DNA of 12,220 nt from XYD1-FULL-39-28 sp964539855. Lineage in GTDB: Bacteria; Patescibacteriota; Minisyncoccia; Minisyncoccales; Staskawiczbacteraceae. The translations under genes and the position numbers were made by a program. Shown here piece by piece: positions 5,635-12,220 of the stretch; positions within the stretch are counted from its first letter, which is position 1; every line of letters starts with the position of its first letter. The stretch is from contig CAZIJR010000019.1 of the NCBI GenBank assembly GCA_964539855.1, positions 1-12,220 of the forward strand. The letters are read 5' to 3'. The notes below the pieces were generated by a model. It was given only the letters and a program-made list of their open reading frames with translations. It had not been told where the DNA came from and made no database searches.

Positions 5635-5659
5635 AAAACCCCGCATAGCGGGGTTTTTT
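5635..5659. terminator. Bidirectional terminator between the microprotein and rpoD
   Basis: AAAACCCCGC (5635-5644) pairs perfectly with GCGGGGTTTT (5648-5657) around a 3-nt loop. The plus strand exits through T6 and the minus strand through T4. It ends the 44-aa ORF on the plus strand and the dnaG-rpoD operon on the minus strand, whose stop codon begins 2 bp away. Confidence 0.9.
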
Positions 5660-5660
5660 A

Positions 5661-6833
5661 TTAGTAATAATCTTCTATTTTTTTAAGCTCTCTATGCTTT
5701 CTTAACTTTTCCAGCGCTTTTGCCTGAATTTGCCTTATTCTTTCTCTGGTAACGCCGAACTCCTCCCCCGTCTCTTCAAGCGTATGCATTACACCATCAT
5801 CCAAACCAAAACGCATTCCTAAAATTTTTAATTCTCTGGGTGTAAGATCGCTAGAAATTTCTTTTAACCTTTCTTTCAAAAGCTTTCTTGAAGCCTCTGT
5901 ATTTGGAGCTATTGTTTTGTCATCTCTTATAAACTCTGCCAGCACACTATCTTGTTTATCTTTATCTTCTCCGACCGGCGTTTCCAAAGAAACAGCTTTT
6001 TGAGCAATTTTTCTTATGTGATGTACTTTTTCAACATCCAAGCCCATTTCAGCTGAAATTTCTTCAGCCAAAGGCTCCCTGCCCAATTCCTGCAAAAGAT
6101 TTTTTCTTATTTTTGTATATTTCGAAATAGTCTCAATCATATGCACAGGAATCCTTATTGTCCTTGCTTGGTCAGCTAATGCCCTTGTAATTGACTGTCT
6201 AATCCACCAAGTAGCATAAGTGGAGAACTTATACCCCTTCCTCCAATCAAACTTCTTCACGGCCTTAAATAGCCCCAAGTTACCTTCTTGTATCAGGTCC
6301 AGCATGGTTAAATTGGGAGACCTTCCCACATATTTTTTTGCAATAGAAACCACCAGCCTTAGGTTTGCCAACGCTAATTTGTTTTTTGCATCTTCATCTC
6401 CAGCTTCAATTCTTTTTGCCAACTCTTTTTCTTCCTTTGCTGTTAAAAATGAAGACTTCCCTATTTCCCTTAAATACATTTGGATGGGGTCTATTTTTCC
6501 CAAAAGCGCCTTTTTACCTTTTTTCTCTTTTTTGGATTTTGTTTCCAAAAATTCCGGCATTTCTTTTACTTGGATTCCTCTTTCTTTAAAATCATCGTAA
6601 ACTTTTTCCAGACCTTCAATGTCTCTTTCTATTTTAGGGAATGCATACAAAATTTCAGAGGTCGTAACAAAACCCCTTTCCTCTCCTTTTTTTAAAAGAG
6701 TTTCCAGTTGTTGCGGATCTAAAATAGTTTTTTTGACTCGTTGTCTTGGTCTAGTCACCGCTTTCTTTTTCGCAACCACTTTTTTAACCACTTTTTTTAC
6801 CGGCTTTTTTGCCTTTTTAGGTTTTGGGCTCAT
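5661..6833 (-). CDS. rpoD: RNA polymerase primary sigma factor RpoD (sigma70)
   Basis: The housekeeping sigma subunit, which directs RNA polymerase to -10/-35 promoters. The 390 aa comprise: a basic tail (1-36, 14 Lys and 3 Arg); a short region-1.1-like segment (about 38-90); a charged linker; region 1.2 (DPIQMYLREIG, 115-125); region 2 with NLRLVVSIAKKY (157-168) and the -10-reading helix around FSTYATWWIRQSITRAL (203-219); region 3 (about 222-300); and region 4 with the -35-reading helix-turn-helix (351-378, TLEETGEEFGVTRERIRQ). All promoter-contact regions look intact, which agrees with the consensus-like TTGACA/TATAAT boxes found here. It is shorter than the 613-aa E. coli protein because the large non-conserved insert is missing. 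The start overlaps the dnaG stop (ATGA), so translation is probably coupled; no separate promoter was seen. Confidence 0.97.
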   Translation of the reverse strand: MSPKPKKAKKPVKKVVKKVVAKKKAVTRPRQRVKKTILDPQQLETLLKKGEERGFVTTSEILYAFPKIERDIEGLEKVYDDFKERGIQVKEMPEFLETKSKKEKKGKKALLGKIDPIQMYLREIGKSSFLTAKEEKELAKRIEAGDEDAKNKLALANLRLVVSIAKKYVGRSPNLTMLDLIQEGNLGLFKAVKKFDWRKGYKFSTYATWWIRQSITRALADQARTIRIPVHMIETISKYTKIRKNLLQELGREPLAEEISAEMGLDVEKVHHIRKIAQKAVSLETPVGEDKDKQDSVLAEFIRDDKTIAPNTEASRKLLKERLKEISSDLTPRELKILGMRFGLDDGVMHTLEETGEEFGVTRERIRQIQAKALEKLRKHRELKKIEDYY

Positions 6834-8569
6834 ATGATTTTATTTTTATGAAGTTCTCTTGCTTTTTTATCAAATTCTTTTATAAGTTCTTCTTTTTTTT
6901 GCTCACTTGTTTCAACCCTTATTCCAGAAAGCATATTATTTAAACTGTTTCTCAATTCTATCTCTTTTAGTTCAGAAAGGCAAAGCTTTATCTCTTGAAT
7001 GCCATCTTCTTCATAATCCACTTCAGCCATTAAAGCCAACGTGCTAAAAAAATCTTTGTACTCTTCTTTATCTGCTGTACCCTTTTTTAGCTCTTCTAAA
7101 AATTTTTTAGTTCGCTCGCAAAATAGATTATAGTGTTCCTCGTCGATAAGGTCTATGTTTTCCGGATTTTTAAGCGCTAAAGAAACTATTTTATCTTCTA
7201 TAAGCTTTTTTCTACCTCCTGATGCAGGCTTTTCTAACCCTGTTTTATTTTCAAAAATTTCTGTGGGCCAGGTGCGTGCAGTATCTACTCTTACACTCCT
7301 AAGCTCCTCTGCCACAGCTTCTTCTTTAACTCCTAATTTCTCAGCTAATTTTTGAACCCAGTATGACTGCTCAATTTTATTTTGCAATCTTTTAATCGCC
7401 GGTAAAATAATATTCCCAATTGCTTTTTTCCCTTCCGGAGCATTTTTGGCAAAACTGGCAAAAGCAGAATCAAAGTAATAATCCATTATGGCTCTCGCGT
7501 TTGCCATAGACTTGTTCCAGTTTTCCGGGCTTTCCAAAATAATTTCTGCCGGGTCTTTTGCGCCTTTATAAGTGTCTATAACCTTTATATTAAACCCAAT
7601 TGCTTCAGCCATATTAATACCTCTTTTTGTTGCTGTATCTCCTGCCAAATCCATGTCAAACGCCAAAAGCAAATTATCTGAATATCTTTTTAAAAGGTTT
7701 AAATGTTGGGAGGTCAGAGCGGTACCAGAAACAGACACGGTATTCTCGAATCCTGCCTGATGAGCCATTATAGTGTCTGTATAGCCTTCTGTCAAAACAC
7801 ACTGATTATTTTTCCTCACAGCCAGCTTGGCATTGTTTAGGCCGTAAAGGATATTGCTTTTATCATATAAAAGCGTTTGGGGAGTATTTATATATTTTGC
7901 TGTTTCTTTATTATCAGCGTCCTTAAAAACTCGTCCACCAAATCCAACTGGCTGTGAATTTAAATCAAAAATTGGGAAAACAATCCTGCCCCTAAATCTA
8001 TCATAAGGATTATTCCCTTTTTCAGACTGTACTGCCAAGCCAGCTTTTACTATTTCGTCTCTTTTGTAGCCCCTGCTTACTAAAAAGTCAGACAAGCCCT
8101 GCCACGTGTCAGGCGAATAACCCAGACGCCACTTTTTAATATTTTCCTCTTTAATCCCGCGCTTTGAAAGATAATCTCTTGCTTCTTTTCCCCATCCGCT
8201 ATTTTCTAATTGTTTTTCAAAAAAAGAGCAAGCCAGATTGCAAATTTCATATAGCCTTTGCCTTTCTGTTTTTAATTTTGGATTTTCTTTTTTCAGCTCA
8301 ATGCCTGCTTTATTGGCCAAAATTCTCAAAGCGTCTCCAAACTCCACACCCTCAATCTTCATTACAAAATCAAAAATAGAACTGCCGGCTCCGCATCCAA
8401 AACATTTCCACATCTGTCTGGCCGGAGAAACAAAAAAAGACGGCTTTTTTTCTGAATGAAAAGGACAGACGCCCCTATAATTAGCGCCTGTTTTTGTGAG
8501 CTTAATATAAGAGCCCACAACATCCACAACATTGAGCCTGTTTTTTATTTCTTCAACTTGCGAGTCCAC
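6830..8569 (-). CDS. dnaG: DNA primase DnaG
   Basis: Synthesises the RNA primers for Okazaki fragments and replication initiation, working with the replicative helicase. In the 579 aa: a CHC2 zinc-binding domain (C35, H38, C56, C59) in the usual CPFH...CFGC arrangement; the RNA-polymerase domain with the basic RFRGRIVFPI motif (191-200) followed by GFGGR (209-213); and the TOPRIM core with EGYTD (catalytic E261) and the acidic DMD pair (D305, D307). The C-terminal third (about 400-579) is a divergent, charged, helical helicase-interaction region. The start is GTG 8569, supported by MDSQVEEIKNRLNVVDVV matching the family N-terminus and by a promoter ending 7 bp upstream. The 3' end overlaps rpoD by 4 bp, the order found in the macromolecular-synthesis operon; rpsU is not present here. 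Confidence 0.97.
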   Translation of the reverse strand: MDSQVEEIKNRLNVVDVVGSYIKLTKTGANYRGVCPFHSEKKPSFFVSPARQMWKCFGCGAGSSIFDFVMKIEGVEFGDALRILANKAGIELKKENPKLKTERQRLYEICNLACSFFEKQLENSGWGKEARDYLSKRGIKEENIKKWRLGYSPDTWQGLSDFLVSRGYKRDEIVKAGLAVQSEKGNNPYDRFRGRIVFPIFDLNSQPVGFGGRVFKDADNKETAKYINTPQTLLYDKSNILYGLNNAKLAVRKNNQCVLTEGYTDTIMAHQAGFENTVSVSGTALTSQHLNLLKRYSDNLLLAFDMDLAGDTATKRGINMAEAIGFNIKVIDTYKGAKDPAEIILESPENWNKSMANARAIMDYYFDSAFASFAKNAPEGKKAIGNIILPAIKRLQNKIEQSYWVQKLAEKLGVKEEAVAEELRSVRVDTARTWPTEIFENKTGLEKPASGGRKKLIEDKIVSLALKNPENIDLIDEEHYNLFCERTKKFLEELKKGTADKEEYKDFFSTLALMAEVDYEEDGIQEIKLCLSELKEIELRNSLNNMLSGIRVETSEQKKEELIKEFDKKARELHKNKII

Positions 8570-8576
8570 GATTTTT

Positions 8577-8604
8577 ATATTAGCACAAACCCATTAAAAA
8601 TCAA
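8577..8604 (-). promoter_or_regulatory. Promoter of the dnaG-rpoD operon, predicted leaderless
   Basis: On the minus strand TTGATT (8604-8599), 16 bp, then TAATAT (8582-8577) preceded by TGC as an extended -10. Seven bases later the GTG start of dnaG begins, so transcription should start at or next to the initiation codon. The -35 sequence TTGATT and the 16-bp spacing are the same as at 3525-3552. Confidence 0.65.
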
Positions 8605-8637
8605 TTTTTGAGCTCACTCGATTTGTTAGTAAAATGT

Positions 8638-8666
8638 TTGACATAGCCCCCTTTCAAGCATAAAAT
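8638..8666 (+). promoter_or_regulatory. Consensus promoter of the two-gene glycosyltransferase operon
   Basis: A perfect TTGACA (8638-8643), exactly 17 bp, then TAAAAT (8661-8666). Initiation is expected near 8673, about 52 nt before the ATG at 8725. An overlapping alternative -10 (TATAAT, 8672-8677) has no well-spaced -35. The transcript would run straight into the hairpin at 8678. Confidence 0.75.
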
Positions 8667-8677
8667 AAATATATAAT

Positions 8678-8700
8678 AACCCCTCTAAAACGGGGTTTTT
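8678..8700 (+). promoter_or_regulatory. Terminator-like leader hairpin (candidate attenuator)
   Basis: AACCCC (8678-8683) pairs with GGGGTT (8692-8697) around an 8-nt loop, followed by a T run (8696-8700). This is the same ACCCC...GGGGTTTTT design as the true terminators at 3851 and 5635, but with a weaker stem. It lies between a strong plus-strand promoter and the first gene of the operon, and no plus-strand gene ends upstream of it. Premature termination of the operon transcript is therefore plausible. No antiterminator partner or leader peptide was seen. Confidence 0.55.
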
Positions 8701-8724
8701 AAATAGATAAAATAACAAAATAAA

Positions 8725-9909
8725 ATGACTAAAAAAATTGAACTAAGAATTCTTTTTCTTCAGGCATTTCCATTGTGGGGAGGAGGCTCTGGAACTTACA
8801 CCAGGAGCCTAGCACTAGAAATTAATAAAATGAAGGATGCCAAAACTGCTATTGCCTGTCCAGAATCCCCAGAAAAAATTCCGGGGTTAAAAATTTACTC
8901 GCTAGATATGCCTTTTCCGTGCACTTTTGCTGGCCACCCTGAGTGGCCTGTCAGCAGACAATACAAGGATTTAACTCCAAAAGAAATCACGGAATTATAC
9001 AGATCTTTTTTAGCCAGCGTGATAAAGGCAGTGGAAGATTTTAAACCCAATCTGATCCATGTTCAGCACGTTTCCCTGCTTTCTTGGGTTGCAAATTTTA
9101 TCAAGCTTTTATACGGTATAAATTTTGTTATTACTGCACATGGAACAGGGATTAATACCGCAACAGAAAATAAAATTTATGTCGCACATACAAAAGAAGC
9201 TTTAAGAAATTCAAAAAAAATAATTACTGTTAGCAATGAAACAAAACATTTTCTGATAGATACCTTTGGACAGGAGTTTCTACAAAAAACAAAGGTAATT
9301 CCTGGAGGAATCCATATTGAAGACTTCCCAAAAGAAAAAAATACTAACACAATAAACAAAAAATATAACCTAAACGGGAAAAAAATAGTACTTTTTTCAG
9401 GTCGCCTAACAAAAGAAAAGGGGTTGAACTATTTAGTGGAAGCATCTAAAGATATCCTAGGAGACGTCTATATCGTAGGAGATGGTCCAGAAAAAAAGAA
9501 ACTAGAAGATCAGGTAATGCGAATGAAATTAGATAATGTTCATTTTTTAGGTTTTATGGGAAATGATAAAAAAAGAGAGCTAAATGAATTTTATTACAGG
9601 AGCGATGTTGTTATTCTTCCTACGGTTGTTGAAGAGGCTTTGGGGCTTTCACTCGTAGAAGCAATGGCAGCAAAAAAACCGGTTATTGCCACAAGAAAGG
9701 GGGGCATTCCTCTTTTGGTAAAAGATGGACTCAATGGCCTATTAATTAAGGCAAAAAGCAGTAGACAGATAGCCGATGCATGCAATAAACTATTAAAAGA
9801 CGATAATTTAAGAAAAAAAATGGGAGAAAATGCGAGGAAAAGCGTTGAAAAAAATCTTACGTGGGGCAATTTGGCTTTTAAAATTGTAAAAATTTATAAA
9901 AAAATATGA
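8725..9909 (+). CDS. Glycosyltransferase family 4 (GT-B), first of a pair
   Basis: Retaining GT4 glycosyltransferase of 394 aa, probably acting on a surface polysaccharide or glycolipid. The acceptor half has a glycine-rich loop (GGGSGTYTRSLA, 19-30) and HVQH (112-115). An AHG motif (138-140) precedes the linker, and VIPGGIHIEDF (191-201) opens the donor half. That half has SGRLTKEKG (225-233, R227 and K232 for phosphate contacts), VGDGP (251-255) and the EX7E motif in EEALGLSLVEAMA (E304, E312). The domain order, length and motifs are all standard for the family, so the enzyme should be active. No membrane segment or Shine-Dalgarno is visible; the ATG is the first in frame after the promoter at 8638. 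The stop overlaps the next gene by 4 bp (ATGA), which implies that the two are made together. Sugar and acceptor cannot be deduced. Confidence 0.93.
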   Translation: MTKKIELRILFLQAFPLWGGGSGTYTRSLALEINKMKDAKTAIACPESPEKIPGLKIYSLDMPFPCTFAGHPEWPVSRQYKDLTPKEITELYRSFLASVIKAVEDFKPNLIHVQHVSLLSWVANFIKLLYGINFVITAHGTGINTATENKIYVAHTKEALRNSKKIITVSNETKHFLIDTFGQEFLQKTKVIPGGIHIEDFPKEKNTNTINKKYNLNGKKIVLFSGRLTKEKGLNYLVEASKDILGDVYIVGDGPEKKKLEDQVMRMKLDNVHFLGFMGNDKKRELNEFYYRSDVVILPTVVEEALGLSLVEAMAAKKPVIATRKGGIPLLVKDGLNGLLIKAKSSRQIADACNKLLKDDNLRKKMGENARKSVEKNLTWGNLAFKIVKIYKKI

Positions 9910-10946
9910 AGAAATTGAAAATAGCTCAAATATCCCCTCTTAGGCTTCCAGTCCCAGCAGAAAAAAAAGGAGGCAACGAGAGAATTATTTCTTACATAAC
10001 AGAAGAGTTGGTAAAAAGAGGCCATGATGTAACGCTTTTTGCTTCTGGCGATTCAAAAACAAATGCTAAACTGGTCCCGCTTTTAGAAAAGTCATTGGAT
10101 ACTGTAATCTTTTCTAGAGATAATTTTTGGTGGAATATTTTTAGCCATTCCGTTGCTTTTGAAAAAGCCTCAAAATTTGATGTAATACATTGCCATTGGG
10201 ATATAATGGGCGCGTTTTTCCAAAAGTTTGTAAAAACTCCTGTATTAAACACTGTCCATTACGTAGAAACCCCTCAAAAAATAGTTTGGAATATTTTTGA
10301 ATACTATAAAAATGATGTAAATATCGCCTTTATCACTGAAAATCAAAAAAAGAATAGTCCTATAAAATTTAAAAACTGCTGGGTTGTACCAAATGGAACC
10401 GATACATCTCAATTTAAATTTAACCTTCATCCCAAAAATCATTTCGTGTGGGCAGGGAGAACAACCTTTAATAAAAATATCAAAGAGGTTTTAGCTTTAG
10501 CCAAAGCTTCAAAAATAGAACTCCTATTAGCCGGCGACACCCCAAAAGAGCGAGTGGATTATTTGGAAAAAGAAGTAAAACCGCACCTGAACTCAAAAAT
10601 AAAACACATAGGAGAGCTTTCCCTAAAGGAGCTCCCGGAATTCTATGGTTCGGCTAAAGCATGCCTATATCCCATGGGCCTTGTAAAATTAGAATCCATG
10701 GCATGTGGTACCCCAATTATTGTTTTAGATAACAACAAACTCAAAAAAACGAGCATGATAGTTGATAAAAAAACCGGATTTATAGTTAAAAACACAGAAG
10801 AAGCAGTAGACGCAATCAAAAAAATAGACACAATAAACCGACACGATTGCAGAGAGTTTGTAGAAAAAAACTTCTCAATAGAAAAAATGGTTGATGAGTA
10901 CGAAAAAATTTATTACGAAATTATAAAGAAGAGGAGAGAGAACTAA
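9906..10946 (+). CDS. Glycosyltransferase family 4-like protein lacking part of the EX7E motif
   Basis: Second GT4 of the operon, 346 aa. It has the N-terminal loop of its subfamily (PLRLPVPAEKKGGNERIISY, 11-30), FDVIHCHW (91-98), VVPNGTDTSQF (160-170) and the donor-half FVWAGRTTFNKNI (180-192). Where relatives typically read YP, then a WEEPFG block, then LV..EAMACGTP, this protein reads YPMGLVKLESMACGTP (255-270). Against that pattern about six residues are missing, including the first glutamate of EX7E; only E263 remains. The loss is in frame, and the rest of the protein is intact. It could be an inactive partner or regulator of the preceding enzyme, an early pseudogene, or an enzyme using another residue. 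It is translationally coupled to the upstream gene through ATGA and ends at a strong bidirectional terminator. Fold assignment is firm, activity doubtful. Confidence 0.88.
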   Translation: MKKLKIAQISPLRLPVPAEKKGGNERIISYITEELVKRGHDVTLFASGDSKTNAKLVPLLEKSLDTVIFSRDNFWWNIFSHSVAFEKASKFDVIHCHWDIMGAFFQKFVKTPVLNTVHYVETPQKIVWNIFEYYKNDVNIAFITENQKKNSPIKFKNCWVVPNGTDTSQFKFNLHPKNHFVWAGRTTFNKNIKEVLALAKASKIELLLAGDTPKERVDYLEKEVKPHLNSKIKHIGELSLKELPEFYGSAKACLYPMGLVKLESMACGTPIIVLDNNKLKKTSMIVDKKTGFIVKNTEEAVDAIKKIDTINRHDCREFVEKNFSIEKMVDEYEKIYYEIIKKRREN

Positions 10947-10974
10947 AAAAATCCGCCCAAAGGCGGATTTTTTT
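10945..10974. terminator. Bidirectional terminator between the GT operon and HIT gene
   Basis: A perfect 13-bp stem, AAAAAAATCCGCC (10945-10957) with GGCGGATTTTTTT (10962-10974), around a 4-nt loop. Both strands exit through T7. It overlaps the stop codons of both convergent genes, so it ends both transcripts. Confidence 0.93.
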
Positions 10975-11422
10975 ATTTAACGAAACAAATTTTTTCTACT
11001 ATTTTCTTTAGTTCTTCTATGTCTGCTTTGGGGCCAAGTTGGGTTGAAATATATCCTTGATATTTTTCAAAATATACTCGATCTTTTGCCCACATTTCTT
11101 CAAATTCCTTTTCTACTCCATATAGTGGATAGAGCTTTATATGAACATGATTCACGCCCATTCCTTCCATAACCATGGCCACTCTATTTACGTCCAACCC
11201 TTTCTTCAAAATATCTGAAACTTTTTTAGTCGCTATCATTAAATTTTTATAATCTTCATCTGGCATCAGAAAGGCGTCAGAATCAAAATGTTTTTTAGGA
11301 AGCACAAGGGTCATACCCTTTGTATTGGGATTAACATCTAAAATAGCAATAAAATCTTCATCTTCCCATACTTTAGCAGAATCAAACTCTCCTTTGATAA
11401 TTTTGCAGAAAATACAATCCAT
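10973..11422 (-). CDS. HIT family nucleotide hydrolase/transferase with an HxHxK motif
   Basis: Histidine-triad protein of 149 aa. The family hydrolyses or transfers nucleotides from substrates such as AMP-lysine or Ap4A. Seen: a zinc-type CIFC pair (C3, C6) at the start as in Hint-like members, VLPKKHFD (40-47, H45) and the active-site strand NHVHIKLYP (91-99). The family signature is H-x-H-x-H; here the third position is K96, while H92 and the expected nucleophile H94 remain. A C-terminal extension (about 105-149, aromatic and charged) is longer than in minimal Hint proteins. Its ATG shares one base with the TAA stop of the upstream SIMPL gene (TAATG), so it depends on that transcript and probably on reinitiation. 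The substrate is not deducible, and the Lys variant may be a subfamily feature rather than a defect. Confidence 0.92.
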   Translation of the reverse strand: MDCIFCKIIKGEFDSAKVWEDEDFIAILDVNPNTKGMTLVLPKKHFDSDAFLMPDEDYKNLMIATKKVSDILKKGLDVNRVAMVMEGMGVNHVHIKLYPLYGVEKEFEEMWAKDRVYFEKYQGYISTQLGPKADIEELKKIVEKICFVK

Positions 11423-12177
11423 TATTTTACGCGATAGCTCAGGTTAATAGTCACGCTTATTTCTGTTTGACCTGGCTGAATTACAGGTGAAGGTGCAGAC
11501 TCCATACCCCCTCCAAGAGCACTCATTGTTTTGACTGAATCATACATAGGGTATGCATAATTTTCATAAATATTTACTATTTTTCCCAGCACTATTCCGG
11601 AATCTTTTTCAAGACTTTGGGCTTTTGCTTTTGCCTGTTCAATTGCTTGTTGTCTTGCCTGTTCTTTAAACTGCTCGGGGTTATCTATTGTAAATTGTAA
11701 ATCACCCACCAAATTGGCTCCATTTGTAGTTGACTGGGATAAAATTTCACTTATCTTTGTAAAATCCCTAATTTTTACCTGAATGTCCTGCTCCAGCTTA
11801 TAACCGTTAAGGGTTGACCCACCCCTCAAATAGCTACTATAGACGGGGGTCAAATTATAATTTGTTGTCTGGATGTCTTTTTCATCAACCCCCAATGCTT
11901 TTACTCCGGCAATAACGGCATTCATTTTTTCTATGTTATTTTTTGTTGCATCTGCCACAGTTACAGCTTGACTTGTAACTCCCAAACTTACCAAAGCAAT
12001 ATCTGGCTGAGCATAAACCTTGCCTTCGCCTGAAACTGTAATTTGGTTCATATTTTGCTGGTCAAGATACTGAAACTGATAAACCATTTGTCCCACAAAA
12101 AATATTAAAACTCCCAAAACTAAAATTGTTGAAAGCGTTAAGACTTTGCCTAAAAATTTTGTTGTTTGTTCTTCCAT
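11422..12177 (-). CDS. SIMPL (DUF541) domain protein, membrane anchored
   Basis: Protein of the SIMPL/DUF541 family (relatives include E. coli YggE and bacterial BP26-type proteins), of poorly known function, often linked to envelope or oxidative stress. The 251 aa begin with a short cytoplasmic segment and one transmembrane helix (about 12-34, with no obvious cleavage site). The domain then starts with ITVSGEGKVYAQPDIALVSLGV (46-67), continues with the LGVDEKDIQTTNYNLTPVYS stretch (95-114), a Gln/Ala/Lys-rich helix (171-190, KEQARQQAIEQAKAKAQSLE), and ends on TEISVTINLSYRVK. It is therefore predicted to be tethered with the domain outside. It is first of a two-gene unit with the HIT gene. 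A TATAAT (12196-12191) lies 13 bp before the ATG, but its -35 region could not be identified near the window edge. Family call firm, role unknown. Confidence 0.93.
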   Translation of the reverse strand: MEEQTTKFLGKVLTLSTILVLGVLIFFVGQMVYQFQYLDQQNMNQITVSGEGKVYAQPDIALVSLGVTSQAVTVADATKNNIEKMNAVIAGVKALGVDEKDIQTTNYNLTPVYSSYLRGGSTLNGYKLEQDIQVKIRDFTKISEILSQSTTNGANLVGDLQFTIDNPEQFKEQARQQAIEQAKAKAQSLEKDSGIVLGKIVNIYENYAYPMYDSVKTMSALGGGMESAPSPVIQPGQTEISVTINLSYRVK

Positions 12178-12190
12178 ATTTTTTATTTTA

Positions 12191-12196
12191 ATTATA
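12191..12196 (-). promoter_or_regulatory. Possible -10 box of the SIMPL-HIT unit
   Basis: A perfect TATAAT on the minus strand, 13 bp before the ATG at 12177. The surrounding sequence is almost all A and T, and no good -35 box is visible in the 24 bases up to the window edge, so this may be chance. Confidence 0.3.
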
Positions 12197-12220
12197 TTAA
12201 TATTAATTTTATAAAAGCGG

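Noticed and set aside
5473..5664. 63-aa plus-strand ORF overlapping the microprotein
   Set aside because: It begins inside the promoter, reads through the terminator into rpoD's end, and has no domain signature.
6220..6837. Several plus-strand ORFs opposite rpoD
   Set aside because: These are reverse-frame readings of a strongly conserved sigma gene, Phe/Ser-rich as expected from antisense Lys/Glu codons.
8672..8677. TATAAT as the main -10 of the GT4 operon
   Set aside because: The consensus TTGACA is 28 bp away from it, whereas TAAAAT at 8661-8666 sits exactly 17 bp from TTGACA.
9594..9869. 91-aa minus-strand ORF within the GT4 gene
   Set aside because: It is a shadow of the conserved donor-binding domain and has no promoter or family signature.

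Overview
The window is AT-rich bacterial DNA, tightly packed, using the standard code (TGA serves as a stop in rlmE and dnaG). It looks like a Patescibacteria/CPR genome, probably Parcubacteria-like. The grounds are a sigma factor with a very lysine-rich N-terminus, a stand-alone SWIB-domain protein, a small membrane-anchored protein of a type I associate with these genomes, a SIMPL-HIT pair, short intergenic spaces and almost no Shine-Dalgarno sequences. The placement is inference from gene content; there is no rRNA to confirm it.

Layout. 11-1018: a secreted D,D-carboxypeptidase (minus) with its terminator, and a divergent control region containing an inverted repeat. 1019-3840 (plus): a small membrane-anchored hypothetical, a MATE transporter broken by a one-base frameshift, an RlmE-type 23S rRNA methyltransferase, and a 93-aa orphan with its own promoter. 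3851-5048 (minus): a GT4 glycosyltransferase behind a near-perfect promoter. 5064-5659: a SWIB-domain protein (minus) and a 44-aa membrane microprotein (plus), transcribed apart from promoters whose -35 boxes lie 6 bp apart. 5661-8604 (minus): dnaG-rpoD, overlapping by 4 bp. 8638-10974 (plus): two GT4 glycosyltransferases overlapping by 4 bp, behind a consensus promoter followed at once by a terminator-like hairpin. 10973-12177 (minus): SIMPL-HIT, with stop and start overlapping.

How the genes fit together. dnaG and rpoD are the core of the macromolecular-synthesis operon. RlmE serves ribosome maturation. The carboxypeptidase, three GT4 enzymes, the MATE remnant and the SIMPL protein concern the cell envelope. 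Convergent gene pairs are separated by bidirectional hairpins at 3851, 5635 and 10945.

Most interesting signals: (1) at four loci sigma70-type promoters put the predicted transcription start on, or within about 3 nt of, the start codon, which suggests leaderless mRNAs are common; (2) the second glycosyltransferase of the plus-strand pair lacks the first glutamate of the GT4 EX7E motif through an apparent six-codon in-frame deletion; (3) a 44-aa membrane ORF has its own promoter and terminator; (4) the MATE gene carries a single-base frameshift in an otherwise intact frame. No CRISPR array, insertion sequence, tRNA, rRNA or defence system was seen, and no stretch over 300 bases lacks a gene.
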